Of a stretch of DNA of 64,000 nt, positions 52,620 through 64,000 are shown one piece after another (position 1 is the first letter of the stretch; each line of letters opens with the position of its first letter). Source of the stretch: Nipponacmea schrenckii. Lineage: Eukaryota > Mollusca > Gastropoda > Lottiidae. Both the position numbers and the translations under genes were made by a program. Under the pieces are notes generated by a model. The model saw only the letters and a list, made by a program, of their open reading frames with translations, did not search any database and was not told where the DNA came from. The DNA is taken from positions 31,502,602 through 31,566,601 of the forward strand of contig JAUJPP010000003.1 of the NCBI GenBank assembly GCA_030562195.1. Reading direction: 5' to 3'.

Positions 52620-55600
52620 CACTACACGTCCTGAGAATTACTTGATATAAGAGACACAAATTTCATAATGGTTGGAAATTCATAGTAATATTTTGGTATA
52701 TAGTGCTCTCTTAATGTAGCATATTTCGGGCAAATCAACGCAAAATGATATTCATCATCCACTTCATGTCTTTCACAGTTAAAGCATATTCTTAAGGATC
52801 TAATTAAGTTTTTATATCTCCCAGTTTCAACACCTAGAGTATGCTAAGCACATCTTAATTTGGTAAGGGCTACTCGATATTTTGGTATTGTGACGTATCG
52901 GAGATAATCTTCAAGGCAAAAAGAGTGTTTGAAAAGGTTGTATTTATCCAACTTAGACGAAGATTGTCGAGAGGTATTCCAAGACTGTATATACTGGTCT
53001 TGAATACGGTGACGTATTTTGTTGAGACATGGGACTTGAAAGAACTGAGTATTCCAAATTTCAGAGAAGCCTAAGTTATCAAGTAACTGTTTTACCTGAG
53101 CAGCTCAATTGTGGAACCTAACCCGAGGAGTGATACTGGAGTATAAATCAATGTAAATAAAATATAGGAGACTATTTTGATCTGACAATATATGTATCCA
53201 ATACTTCACAATATTTTGGAGTCTATTGATCCGCAATGGAAAGCGACCCAACTCTCCATAAACTGCGCTTGACACTGTGGATTTTTTAACCTGCAGCAGT
53301 CGTTTGCAGAAACGTAAATGTAAGGCTTCTAAGTCATTTGCATTGATGAAACCCCACGTGGGAGATGCGTAAGATAATATTGACTACACGAAGCAATCAA
53401 AGAGCTTACACTGTTGTCTGCAATCAAGGTTTGCACTATCGAAAACACAATTTAATTGGTGAAGGCCGATATTTCCCTTTTGAACAAGACATTTTTGTAG
53501 TGCATCAAGTTTACCATTGGAGCTGAAAACAACTCCTAGATAATTGAATTTCGAAACACACTCTATAGGGATATCGTTATAAGTAAATTTATATTGATCA
53601 GGATCTTGAGACCCTTTCTGGAATACTACCACCTTTGTTTTACTAACATTGACTGAGAGGTTCCATGTTTTACAGTATTGATGAAGCCGTGACAATTGGT
53701 TTTGTAAACCTCTTTCAGATTTTGATAGCAAGACTGTGTCATCGGCATACATAAATGCTGATAAAACTATATGACCTATTATTATAGGATCAATAGCATG
53801 TTCACTTAGAAAATCACACAGGTCGTTAGCATATAAAATTTAAAAAAAAGGCGAAAGATTGTCGCCTTGTTTTACACCACAGTCTGAAGGGAAGTACTCT
53901 GAGTATGAATCTTTTGATTTGACGCATAGTTGAACATTGCTATACATAGATTTTATACACTTAATTAATTTTTGACTAAGTTCAATTTGGTTTAATTTAA
54001 GAAGAAGTAAGTTCCTATCAACTTTATCAAAAGCCTTGGCAAAATCGATAAAGGCAACATATAATCTTTCGCCATTTGACAGATACTTTGAACTTAGGGC
54101 TTGCAAAATGAAAATACAATCGACGGTGCTCTTATTAGGTTGGAACCCAAATTGAAATACAGACAACTTATTGTTCTCAACTAACCATTCGAACAACCTA
54201 TTATTTACAACAATAGAAAACACATCAAAGTGATACCCCTATAATAATTATTAACATCGCTAGAGTCTCCCTTTTTTGGAACAGGAACAATGACACATTT
54301 TGACCAGCCATCGGGATAAAATCCACTATTGAATATATAGTTAAAGTAAATACAAAGAATCGGACAAAGGATATCGATATTTAACTTAATGATCTCAGGG
54401 ATTATTCCATCGATTCCAGGACTTTTGCCCGTCTTAAGTTTTAGATTGGCTCGGAGTATTTCACGCTCAGAGAAAGGTGCGTCTAAATATTCAACATACT
54501 CGGATAGCGGGATTTGCACTATTTGTTTATTACCACTAGGAGCTTGAAAAAGAAATTTAAAGTGATCAAAGTAAGTCTTCAAATCAGGGATATTTTCGAA
54601 TTGGTAAGTGGACCCACACCTGAGGCCATTTATTCTTTTCCAGAATTGCTTAGGGTTATTCTTAATCAAAGAACTTAAAAAGGTCCCCTGATTGATTTTG
54701 AACTGTTCTTTGGCTTCTCTTCGAACTCTGTTATATTTAGTTCTCGAGTCTATTAGCGTCACTTTTGTGTCGGTTATACAGGTTCCTGTTAAATAAGAAA
54801 GTATTTTTAGCAACTGAACACCTAACGTTGAACCATTCGTTCTGTTTGTTAGGATACTTGCGAGTCTTTGGTTGTTTTTGTGTTGATCCAATAACAATAT
54901 AGCACAAATCAAAGATTATTTGGCAGAAATTGTCATTAAGATCCTCGATATCGATCTGAGAACCGATGGAACCAGTTGCGGGCACGACATTTTCAATTTT
55001 ATCAAGATTGTCAAGTAATATATCGTGTAATGTGGGTTGACTTGCTTGGGTCCATCTTAGGGTTTTCTTAGGCGAAAAGGGCACTTGTGCACTGTGAGAA
55101 TCTTTACAGACATCGAGTCCACCTATGTATCCCTTAAGCTGTAAGCTGGTTGCTGTATGATCAGAAAATTCCGAGAAAGGTTCAATATCAAATTTACTAA
55201 CAACTATCTCGCACTGCTATCTAGGATCACATAATCTATTACGCTTGAACCGTTTGCCGTACAACAAGTATATATACCTGGCTCAAATCTACCATTTAGG
55301 ATGCATGTATTAGTGTTTTTACATAGTTGTAATAATCTACGACCAAATGCGTTAACTACCTTATCTTCACTATGTCTAGGTCCTAAGGGGTTATTATTAA
55401 TAAAGTCATGGCGAGTGAAATGATCATTATAGAAACCTGGCTCGGTTCCAGTTCGGCTGTTTAGATCCCCACATAGAAAGAATACCCCTTTTGACTCATA
55501 TTTTGAGTGTGCGGTTTCAATGTTCTGAAAGAAGTCAACATCGCATATTCTGTAGTATCGGCTGCGCTCGTGGGGAATGTAAGCAATACATAGATATAGA

Positions 55601-55905
55601 TCTGGAAAAGTGACAGGGCTAGCTGATTTCAATCTACACACTATAATACCATGGGATGAGCTTTCAACAACACTAAAATAAGATTTGTAACATAACCGAG
55701 CAAATATCACTATTCCGCCACTATTCTGACAATGTTGCCGGACACATGTATTTATGAAATCCAGATAAAGAACACTTCGTCACATTTTTTCCGGAATGGA
55801 TTAGAATGATTATATCCCATTTTGATATATATTCGCAAAAAGATACTTCTTTGAGCTTAGATGATATCCCGCCATTGATATTCCAAGTAAGGATAGACAA
55901 ATGAT
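52620..55905 (-). pseudogene. LINE ORF2 (APE endonuclease, RT, C-terminal zinc domain)
   Basis: Endonuclease: LTWNINGGISSKLKE near 55880, SGGIVIFARL near 55710, FFLCGDLNSRTGTEPG near 55475 (GDxN), SVIDYVILD near 55230 and, after a stop, FSDHTATSL near 55165. Then a linker and RT: KTGKSPGIDGIIPEIIK near 54430, NNYYRGITLM near 54240, FQFGFQPNKSTVDCIF near 54155, VAFIDFAKAFDKVD near 54055 (catalytic Asp), DCGVKQGDNLSP near 53875, and FMYADDTVLLS near 53745 (YADD). The C-terminal part has VYGELGRFPLRINRL near 53250 and a CFNCERHEVDDEYHFALIC finger near 52780. Breaks lie near 55740, 55204, 54910, 54220, 53840 and 53390. The thumb and tail are otherwise well kept. Confidence 0.85.
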
Positions 55906-55918
55906 CTTCAGCGCAACC

Positions 55919-56950
55919 CTATTCCTGATAAAGTTGGTCATTTACGAAAAGCCTATCATTTATCAATTTTACACGGTTGCCTTTCTGCTTTTCACGTCTT
56001 AAGATTGGCATAATTTCCTTCCATTTCTGCACTACTTCTCTTGGATATTGCTCACTAAGATTCAAACCATAATCTCTTAAACTTAAACCTTCGCGCTTTA
56101 CCTTTTCTCTGTCACAGCGACGTACAAACCTTGCTACAATAGGTCTTGCCGTTTTATCGACCTCTAAGTTGGTGGACCTGAAAGATGTCGCATTGCTGTT
56201 AACTTGTGCCCGACTACGACCCAAGCGGTGCGCTGACTCAATGATAACATCATTTAATTTCAATTTGAGCTGGAGGAGATTTTGAATCAGACCATTACAA
56301 TCTTCATCTGGAAACTCTCTGATATTGTAAAACAGCAGGTTACTTTTCATATCACGACATTTCATGTCTGTCATCTCTTGCTTCAATAATGTATTGTTTC
56401 TTTCTAATTCAGTCATTTTGTTTGTGAAAGTAGAATTTTGAGATTTGATGTATTCAACAGAGTCCGATTGAAATTGAAGAGTGTTTTCGATATGTGACGC
56501 CCTAGTCTCAATATCCTTAATCCTGGTACTGTTGATCGTTACTTCTGCTTTTACTTCTAAGATGTCTTTTTCTATATTCGTTATTTTCGTTTCGATAGTA
56601 TCAAGTTTTTTAAGGCGGTTTGATATATCAATTATTACCTAATCAAGAAGATGGTTAACCATATTAGGCTGAGTTGGGTATTGTGGATTGAGGGTAAGAT
56701 GTGGGTTTCTCATGGTCTGTATTTCGGCTATGTGCGATGATGCAGACGGTGTACTCGTTGCTGGTAATAGCATATTCAGACTAGTATCAAAATTAACATT
56801 ACCATATGATTGCTGTTGTTTGCACGAGGGATCTGTTGGTTTTGGTGTTAGAAAGGCTGATATGCTAGGTTGACTCTGAGATGATGTATTGCTGGAGGAA
56901 TTAGATGATGAGTTCCCAGTGGACTCTCGAGGGCGTTTCGGCTTTCGATT
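55919..56950 (-). pseudogene. LINE ORF1 (coiled coil plus RRM-type L1-ORF1-like protein)
   Basis: An upstream frame (about 56945-56642) is Ser/Asn/Gln-rich (STGNSSSNSSSNTSSQSQ, FLTPKP) and ends in a TAG at about 56641. The frame then continues as a heptad-rich coil (ISNRLKKLDTIETKITNIEK, IENTLQF, NNTLLKQEMTDMKCRDMKSN) and the RNA-binding part NLLFYNIREF, IESAHRLGR, RPIVARFVRR, REKVKREGLSLRD and RVKLINDRLFVNDQLY. Trimeric coil plus RRM plus C-terminal domain is the known L1-type ORF1 plan, acting as an RNA chaperone. The second part alone is a 165-residue open frame (56416-55919). ORF2 starts within about 20 bp of its stop. Confidence 0.75.
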
Positions 56951-58203
56951 TTTGGCATTTCGACAAATTCACTTACAAAAGAGAGAGTATGATTGTCCGA
57001 CACTCTCGGTTTTTCGAAGCTGACTTTGGAGCCAACAAAACAAGTCCAACCACACTAAGAGGAGTTACGATGATTACATTCAATTAAACAAGTTCGACAA
57101 AATGATTTTTCTAGAAATGGTTTTGATTTAACATACAATAATAAAAGTATTTGCTTTATCCTTTATACCACTGTAATCAGTAAAGTTCAATGTCCCTCTA
57201 TAATGGACAGATATTTCAAATATATTGCCGGAAAATACAAAATACTAATACGACAGATGCTGTTGGTTACTTGTTTACCTTTTTGATGACCCTTGAACTA
57301 GGACTTGTTCCATATTTAATACATGGGCAGAGTAGAAAATTTATATTGGGTTTTGAACAAAAACCATAAAGAGTCTCAATGCTCTAATAAAAATTAGAAA
57401 TAAAATTGTAGAGAATTACTTCCCTTTATTTAAAACGTATACAAAGTTATCATTTATAATATATCATACCAGACCTGCTATAGCTACTACAAGGCCTATT
57501 ATAGCTACTACCAAGTCTATTATAGCTACCACCAGTCTACTTTAGCTACTACCAGACCTACTCTATCTACCACCATGCTTACTATAGCTTATGGAAGGGA
57601 ATAGTTGCCATAATTAGATGCAATGAAGAAGTGTCTAATTCCATTGTAATTAGTCAAATGACATGTGTAATAAAACAAAATACCTTAATATCAAAAGACA
57701 TAATGACTGCTTTTGTTAAAGTAAACTGTTTTAAAACAAAAGTTGTATGTTTAACGGCAAGATCAGTCTTGTTTTTGAAGAATATAATATTACTAACTTT
57801 TTACATTAGATGTATGTCACAAACCCCCCTTCATAACACACTGGTTATATGTCGCGTGCAGTTTCTCTTTTAACATTTCACTTTTGTCATATCTATTTTG
57901 TCGTATCTTTTACGTTCATCACATGACCATCACGTGACCAAAAAATAGAAATCATTTAAGAACTGCTCCCAGTGGAATTTATAGTCTTGTTCTTCATGAC
58001 AGACGATAAATGAATTTTCGCCACCAATTCCATGATAATAATAATGATTCTTTATTTGGGTCAACAATTTATTACGCATAACATTTTCGATTTCCCATTT
58101 AAGTTCGCCTATTTAAGCCTTTGCTTAAACTGTCTCTTTGCTAAAGCCCCTTTCCAGGTTAAGAATTGTTTTTCTTTTCTTTATTTTTTCGCATTATCTA
58201 TTT

Positions 58204-58423
58204 CAGTGGTTTTCAACCTTGGGGATGTCGGAAAACTTTTAGGTCACGCGAACAACATATAATCGCAAAAAAAAAAAAAAAAAACTGTTGTGTCTGTGAA
58301 CATGTTATGGTTTGAGATTTAATGCAAGGCCTTTAAAGTCAATATTTGAAATGAAATAGGAGACGCGAACTTTTTCATTAACCAAAAAATGTGGACATTG
58401 CTTGAAAAGGTTGAATTCCACTG
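58204..58423. mobile_element. hAT-type MITE (220 bp) with 8-bp target duplication
   Basis: Ends CAGTGGTTTTCAACCTTGG and AAAAGGTTGAATTCCACTG are imperfect inverted repeats of the hAT kind. ATCTATTT duplicates at 58196-58203 and 58424-58431. A poly-A run of about 20 lies inside. It sits in the left arm of the palindrome only; the right arm holds the uninterrupted site. Confidence 0.85.
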
Positions 58424-58607
58424 ATCTATTTAGACACATCTGATTTTTAGGTCGCGGAGCTTCTAAGACAAGCTGCATCCCACCTCACTTCAAATTCCGA
58501 TGATTTGCCTGTGCCAGAAAACACCCCCCCCCCCCACACACAAAACGCTACTACTACTGGTACTGCTGCCACCAAAAAATCGGCTCCTCTCCATTCCACT
58601 ACTACTA

Positions 58608-58817
58608 TTAGGCCTCGGTACTAGTACTAGCCTTATAAAGAGAAAACAGGCGACACATTTCTTGACGGATAGTATTATTAGTATTATTAGTTGACTCCTT
58701 ATCGGTGGTTTGTGACTGGTTTTCTGACTCAGACAAAACCTCGGAATTTGAAGTGAGGTGGGATGCAGCTTGTTTCAGTAGCTCCACAACCTTGCTTATG
58801 TTGTCTGCTAAGTACAA
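58608..58817 (-). CDS. Unrecognised 69-residue ORF in the palindrome
   Basis: MYLADNISKVVELLKQAASH, then LTSNSEVLSESENQSQTTDK, Ser/Thr/Asn-rich, ending EMCRLFSLYKASTSTEA. The first 20 or so residues have a mirror-image relative in the left arm (VAELLRQAASHLTSNSDDLP near 58452-58510), preceded there by a TTTTTAG acceptor-like site. It looks like an exon of a protein captured by the foldback element. I do not recognise the family. Confidence 0.35.
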   Translation of the reverse strand: MYLADNISKVVELLKQAASHLTSNSEVLSESENQSQTTDKESTNNTNNTIRQEMCRLFSLYKASTSTEA

Positions 58818-61335
58818 GTATCTAAATTAAGGGTCTTGATTATCTCTTGAAGCGGTGAACTATATTTTATTTCCGAATGATGTGTCCAAATAGATAAATG
58901 CCAAAAAAATAAAGAAAAGCAAAAAATATTCTGGGAAGGGGCTTTAGCAGCGAGACAGTTTAAGCAAAGGCTTCAACAATCGAACTTAAATGAGAAATCG
59001 AAAATGTTATGCATAATAAATTGTTGACCAGAATAAAAAATCATTATTATTATCATGGCAATTGGTGTCGAAAATTCATTCACCGTCTGTCATGAAGAAC
59101 AAGACTATAAATTCCACTGGGAGCAGTTCTTAAATGATTTCTATTTTTTGGTCACGTGATGGTCATGTGATGAACGTAAAAGATACGACAAAATAGATAT
59201 GACAAAAGTGAAATGTAATTGGACAAACTGCACGCGACATATAACCAATGTGTTATGAAGGGGGGTTTGTGACATACATCTAATGTAAAATGTATTTAGT
59301 AATATTATATTCTACAAAAACAAGAGTGATCTTACCGTTAAACATAAAACTTTTGTTTTAAAACAATTTACTTTAACAAAAGTTGTCATATGTTTTTTTA
59401 TATTAATGTATCTTGTTTTATCACACATGTCATTTGACGTATTACAATGGAATTAAATACTTCTTCATTGCTTCTAATTATGGCAGCTATTCCCTTCCAT
59501 AATAGCTACTACCAGGTCTACTGTAGCTACTACCAGGCCTACTATAGCTACAACCATGCCTACTATAGATCCACTATGGCTACTACCAGGCCTATACCAT
59601 CTGCCACCATGCCTACTATAGCTACTACCATGCCTTCTAAGGCTACTGCAAGGCCTACTATAGCTACTACCAGATCAACTTTAGCTATAGTCATGCCTAC
59701 TATAACTACTACCAGGCCTACTATAGCTACTATCAGGCCTACTATGGCTACTGCCAGACCTACTATAGCTACTACCAGGCCTACTTTAGCTACTACCAGG
59801 CCTACTTTAGCTACTACCAAGTCTAATATAGCTACTACCAGGCCTACTATAGCTTCTACCATGCCTACTATAGCTTCTACCATGCCTACTATAGCTACTA
59901 CCAGGCCTACTATATCTACTACCATGCCTACTATAGCTACTTCCAGATCCACTATGGCTACCACCAGGACTACTACAGCTACCACCATGCCTACTATAGC
60001 TACAACCAGGCCTACTATAGCTACTACCAGGTCTACTATAGCTACGACCATGCCTTCTATAGCTACTGCAAGGCCTACTATAGCTACTACCAGGTCTACT
60101 ATAGCTACTGCCATGCCTACTATAGCTACTACCAGATCAACTTTAGCTATAGTCATGCCTACTATAACTACTATCAGGCCTACTATGGCTACTGCCAGAC
60201 CTACTATAGCTACTACCAGGCCTACTTCACCTACTACCAGGCCTACTTTAGCTACTACCAAGTCTAATATAGCTACTACCAGGCCTACTATAGCTTCTAC
60301 CATGCCTACTATAGCTTCTACCATGCCTACTATAGCTACTACCAGGCCTACTATATCTACTACCATGCCTACTATAGCTACTTCCAGATCCACTATGGCT
60401 ACCACCAGGGCTACTACAGCTACCACCATGCCTACTATAGCTACAACCAGGCCTACTATAGCTACTACCAGGTCTACTATAGCTACGACCATGCCTTCTA
60501 TAGCTACTGCAAGGCCTACTATAGCTACTACCAGGTCTGCTATAGCTACTGCCATGCCTTCTATAGCTACTGCAAGGCCGACTATATCTACTTCTAGGTC
60601 TACTATAGCTAATATGGTGGTAGATAGAGTAGGTCTGGTATTAGCTAAAGTAGATTGGTGGTAGCTATAATAGACTTGGTAGTAGCTATAATAGGCCTGG
60701 TAGTAGCTATAGCAGGTCTGGTAGTAGCTATAGTAGGTATGGTGATAGCTATAGTAGGTCTGGAAGTAGCTATAGTATGCCTGGTAGAAGCTACAATAGA
60801 CCTGGTAGAAGCTACAGTAGGCCTGGTAGAAGCTACAGTAGGTCTGGTAGTAGCTAAAGTAGACTGGAAGAAGCTAAAGTATACCTGTTGGTAATGGCCT
60901 TGTAGTAGCTATAGTAGATCTGGTATTAGCAATAGTAGTCCTTGTAGTACCTATAGTAAACCTGTTAGTAGCTATAACAGTCCTGGTAGTAGCTAGTGTA
61001 GACCTGTTAGTAGCTATAGTAGGCATGGTAGTAGCTATAGTAGGCCTGGTAGTAGCTATAATAGGCATAGTAGTAGCGATAATGGCATGTTGGTAGCGAT
61101 AATAGGCATGGTGGTAGCTATAGTGGACCTGGTAGTAGCTATAGTAGACCTGGTAGAAGCTATAGTAGGCATTGTAGTAGCTATAGAAGACCTGGTAGTA
61201 GCTAAACTAGGTCTGGTAGTAACTATATCCGGGCTAGAGGTAGATCTCGTGGTAGCTATATTAGGGTAAAAAATAGTTCTGGTAGTAGCTATAGAAGGGC
61301 TAGAACTAGATCCTGTAGTAACTAAATTCTGGAAG

Positions 61336-61829
61336 GTCTTTTTATTTATTTATTTAGCCTTTGTAAGCTGTTAGTAGCAACTAACTTTTACCTCTGAAGG
61401 CGGAAAGGCGCCTTTGTTATTGCTACTAGCGCTAATAGACACTAACAATTCCGTGCTAGGAGCAGCTAACAATAGGCGAATCGGGTGGAATAAATCAGAT
61501 GTGAGTTAAATTATGCTTGTTCTCTGCTAAAAACAGAAATGTGAAAATTGGAATACAAATAGATGTTACCTCACTACATCTTTATGTAATACTAAATATT
61601 AGATATTGACTTAATTGAGACTGCAATCACACTCCAAAATATATTTCCAAAGTATGCGTTTTACCTTACCCCTGAGGCAAAACGCCCATTTGCCCTTTAG
61701 TGGGCGTCTTGCCCTAAATCTTTGTAAACTAGCAATCTAACAATAATTTATTCAAACATTTGTAATTCCATCAATTTAACAAAACATGCTAGTCTAGGCC
61801 TACAACCATAGCCTATTAATCTGATACAT
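61336..61829. other. Spacer without recognised features
   Basis: Contains a palindromic-looking CTGTTAGTAGCAACTAAC near 61370 but no coding sequence or longer repeat. Confidence 0.45.
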
Positions 61830-63599
61830 CACTTTCACAATTTGGACAAAGGAAAAAACCGATCCCGAATTGCAAGCTTCATGGGCCCACTTTTGAAATT
61901 GACTACATTGTAACCACGTTTCTCTAGATTTCGATTCGCAAATGGTTCACCGCATATGATGCATGGCCACACTTCATCACTGTCAGACACGGAGACTTTT
62001 CGCCCTTTTTATAGAAGACTTTGATGGATCTTTACTTTTAGCAGAATTTGTCTTTCGCGAACCTTAAGGTTTTGTTTGTTTCGATTTTTCTTCAACTAAC
62101 GTTTTATACGGAGAACTCGTTATAATAGTTGAGCGCTCAGTTTTTCGTGACGTCTTCCGTTTTTCGGTAAGTTTCGGCAAAGGAGAAATGGATTAAATTA
62201 TATTGGAACTGGTAGGATAAGGTTGGTTTACTGAATAAGCAGCTTAATTGATAGTCGATTGAGTGGGTGCAGTTGCGGCTTGGAATGTAATTAAATTCAT
62301 GCGTTGTTGTTGTTGATCAGGCGTCATCAGCAATAATCATTACACCTTCACCATTGTTCTTGTCTGCAGGACTATCAGCGGATCGCTCCTCGTTATAGGA
62401 GTCTGGTGGTTCTTGTTCATTGGTTACATTGGCTGCTGCAAAGTCATCATCTGAAAATATATCTCTATTGCATGGCCATAATCCACAAGTTACAAACTCT
62501 CGAACGGCCTTTTCTGCGGTTGCACAATGTAAAAATCCTTTGGAAAATATCTTAGCCATTTAGCAAAAATATATTCTTTTCCCCGGATTCGATGACATCC
62601 AACTATCAGCTTGCCTGTTGTTAGCCTCTTTAAGAGCTTTAAAAAACGTTCTATCTAAAGGCTGTACTTAGTTTGTGGGTCGTATTGGGTGGTAAGGTTA
62701 TGAGATGTATACCATTGTCCTAGCATAAATAATTGCCTCTAGTGTTTTATGGCTGTGATGCCCATCCATAATAATGATGCTCTTATGTTCTTTGTTTTTG
62801 TAAAATTTATAAAGTGCTCCAACCATTTTACGAAGAGGTGTGAGTCTTACCACCCAGATGGACTTGCATAGTCAACAGACTGTGGTGGAGATCTTCGCAT
62901 TAATATCGGAAGCATTCTTACCCTTGGGAAATAAACATGGGCGGCATGTGTACAGTTAAGTTTTTTCCCCTTTCCCCACTGGTCATATTGCTAATCTGTT
63001 TTACTCCTTTAGTGGCTTTTATTTTGCCAGGCTTCTGAACATTTGTTATACCTGTTTCGTCCATGTTCAAGATCTGAGGGGCACACTGGGGCTCGCTTCC
63101 CAACATTTCTTCATAGATTTTGAAGAATTCGTTAACCATTGGTCGGTTGAACCCAATGGCACGAGAGATATAAGTGGCCTGTGGTCGTCTGATACTTAAA
63201 TCCAGAAATCTAAGAAAATATCCAGAAAGCCAATCTTTACCAGCCATCTTAATTTTTTGGTTGAAAGGATGGCTTATTCAAGATTTTTCTGCAATCTCAA
63301 ACGCCAATTTTCCCACATCAACAGTTGTCAATCCATATAAGGATTTTTCTATTCCGTAAATGGTCATGTAGCGCCTGTTCCACATCATTGACCAATGTTT
63401 GTGCATGATGACCCATGATAATTATTCCAGGATTGGCTACTTTTTTATCACGATGCCGTCGGATAATCCTTCGAGGCACACCAAACTGACGACTTGCCCT
63501 TTTAAGAGGAATACCCGCTTCCACCGCCTTCAATGCTTCGTGGAGAGCCTCTGATCCAAAGCCTCCGCTGTTCGACACCCTCTTGTATACTCTAACCAT
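61830..63599 (-). pseudogene. pogo/Tigger-like transposase pseudogene with C-terminal zinc finger
   Basis: The start MVRVYKRVSNSGGFGSEALH at 63599 is followed by a psq-type helix-turn-helix (EALKAVEAGIPLKRASRQFG, RRHRD). Then come a CENP-B-like half (AGKDWLSGYFLRFLDLSIRR, ATYISRAIGFNRP) and the DDE_1 core with QILNMDETGITNVQKPGKI (first Asp, about 63065) and SIIIMDGHHSHKTLEAI (second Asp, near 62775). The third acid region near 62660 is degraded. KGFLHCATAEKAVREFVTCG, LWPCNRDIFSDDDF and an acidic tail follow. Near 61990-61850 a CIICGEPF...C-type finger closes it, with a CSQFQKWAHEAC-like PHD pattern in the next frame. Frame breaks occur near 63320, 63240 and 62930. This is a different lineage from the pogo copy at 21.8 kb. 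Confidence 0.8.
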
Positions 63600-64000
63600 C
63601 TAGAAGACACAGGTCCGTATTCACAAACATTTGTTAAAATAATCATTGGTTAAGCCTAATCAGTGATTAAGTAATCAATGATTAGTAGTAAACTTTAGTT
63701 GGTATTCTCGAAAGGTATGATTAGCTAGTTAATGATTATAAAAATGTAAGAATTAAGTTAGTCTATTATTAGGGTTAGACCACTACTTAACATATTTTTT
63801 GTCAATCATGTTGTTGGCCTCTTAAAAGGAAGTCATATAAAATACATGCAACAGTTCAGTAGAAAACAAATTTGAATTATGAATGGAAGTAAAAAGATAG
63901 CTTTCCAGGCAAGTTTATATACGACCACTGGTGGAATTGATTTTGAATACAAACTTTACAGTACACTAACATTTAGTGGAATGAAATATTCAACCTTCCG
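63600..64000. other. Right edge, no recognised genes
   Basis: Contains several TGATTA-type short motifs near 63650-63740 and an AGGCAAGTTTATATACGACC, CACTGGTGGAATT stretch near 63907 that resembles the TATACGCCCACTGGCAGC ends seen at 11.23 and 33.23 kb, perhaps the end of another short element continuing past the window. Confidence 0.4.

Larger units (their letters stand above)
52485..57060 (-). mobile_element. Near-full-length LINE (ORF1, endonuclease, RT, C-terminal domain)
   Basis: Minus-strand non-LTR element of about 4.5 kb, the most complete LINE here. The 3' tail near 52485-52530 consists of AATAAAGACTAAAG-type repeats. ORF1 ends at 55919 and ORF2 starts at once. It has the same C-terminal GELGRFPLRIN domain as the copies at 4.3 and 16.9 kb. 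Several frame breaks mark it as inactive. The 5' limit is uncertain. Confidence 0.85.
57590..59501. mobile_element. 1.9-kb palindromic (foldback) element inserted in the minisatellite
   Basis: Ends TATGGAAGGGAATAG and CTATTCCCTTCCATA. ATAGCT lies on both sides (57584-57589 and 59502-59507) as a 6-bp duplication of minisatellite sequence. Arms of about 0.75-0.9 kb (57590-58500 and 58735-59501) are inverted copies over nearly their whole length, sharing CATGACCATCACGTGACCAA, AACTGCTCCCAGTGGAATTT and AAGCTGCATCCCACCTCACT. Each arm contains a small exon-like open stretch (VAELLRQAASHLTSNS or its variant), so the arms carry a copied coding fragment of unknown origin. The loop (about 58500-58735) is unique. 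Confidence 0.8.
57470..61335. repeat. 21-bp minisatellite array, interrupted and inverted
   Basis: The unit is CCTACTATAGCTACTACCAGG-like (20-21 bp; seven codons, TIATTRP). Segments: 57470-57589 and 59502-about 60620 read in one orientation, and about 60620-61335 reads in the other. A 462-bp block (22 units), from 59672, is repeated from 60134, so there is a higher-order repeat. The 405-codon open frame over 59447-60664 and the 330-codon frame opposite exist only because the unit is a multiple of three with no stops; I do not treat them as genes. Confidence 0.9.

Noticed and set aside
58500..58694. 64-residue Leu/Pro-rich ORF at the palindrome loop
   Set aside because: Poly-C and simple repeat sequence at the loop; the opposite-strand frame shares residues with the arm and is the better candidate.
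59563..60555. 330-residue Val/Ile-rich protein on the minus strand
   Set aside because: Same minisatellite read backward; looks membrane-like only because the repeat translates to VAIVGLV.
59447..60664. 405-residue TIATTRP-repeat protein on the plus strand
   Set aside because: It follows the 21-bp minisatellite exactly. The opposite strand is equally open and unit drift shows no codon bias, so it is a by-product of a three-fold unit.

Overview
The window is eukaryotic and transposon-dense. There are no rRNA or tRNA genes, no operons and no long host gene. Coding stretches carry introns with GT/AG junctions, and nearly every protein remnant belongs to a eukaryotic mobile element. Several features point to a mollusc, probably a bivalve: an abundant short element family with TATACGCCCAC ends and GACG-rich tracts, a P2X7-C-terminal-like pseudogene of a kind expanded in molluscs, GIY-YIG Penelope-like elements, BEL and Gypsy fragments, and Helitron/Helentron pieces. 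The species call is inference.

Layout. 1-1.0 kb: 3' part of a minus-strand LINE with an open RNase H frame. 0.96-3.3 kb: decayed Helentron-like element (PIF1 helicase, endonuclease, Ulp1-like protease) with a second Helitron fragment inserted on the other strand. 4.3-6.8 kb: LINE with a large internal deletion. 6.97-7.97 kb: foldback element. 9.1-9.4 kb: LINE tail. 9.37-13.27 kb: Penelope-like element (PLE) lineage 1, preceded by an SGNH-hydrolase-like ORF and split by a short element. 13.8-14.55 kb: P2X7-like pseudogene. 15.5-15.95 kb: decayed THAP exon. 16.2-19.8 kb: two head-to-head LINE fragments. 19.8-21.5 kb: Gypsy integrase and an unassigned ORF. 21.5-23.35 kb: pogo-type transposase. 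23.36-26.56 kb: tandem PLE lineage 2 with hammerhead-like terminal repeats. 26.56-26.78 kb: LINE endonuclease scrap. 27.0-28.8 kb: hairpin MITE and Tc1 transposase with a 407-bp tandem duplication. 28.96-29.61 kb: gag-like CCHC ORF with an in-frame 162-bp duplication. 29.7-31.14 kb: BEL integrase. 31.15-31.5 kb: P-transposase-like tail. 32.56-38.86 kb: complete P-type transposon with an 8-bp target duplication, matched inverted repeats and a spliced THAP-transposase gene. 40.44-51.04 kb: a 10.6-kb transposon with 0.4-0.5 kb modular inverted repeats. It encodes a protein kinase, a papain-like protease-like region, a MULE-type DDE transposase and a SWIM zinc finger. 52.5-57 kb: nearly full-length minus-strand LINE. 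57.5-61.3 kb: a 21-bp minisatellite interrupted by a 1.9-kb palindromic element that carries a dated hAT MITE in one arm. 61.8-63.6 kb: a second pogo/Tigger-like pseudogene.

The most unusual system is the kinase-protease-MULE-SWIM transposon. Its coding frame is continuous for about 1,265 codons apart from a single TGA, followed by a separate SWIM exon. Next are the complete P element, the hammerhead-like PLE repeats and the palindrome with a filled and an empty MITE site. Many frame breaks fall in homopolymer runs, so some may be assembly errors rather than decay. All family calls come from motif recognition by eye; no database search was run.
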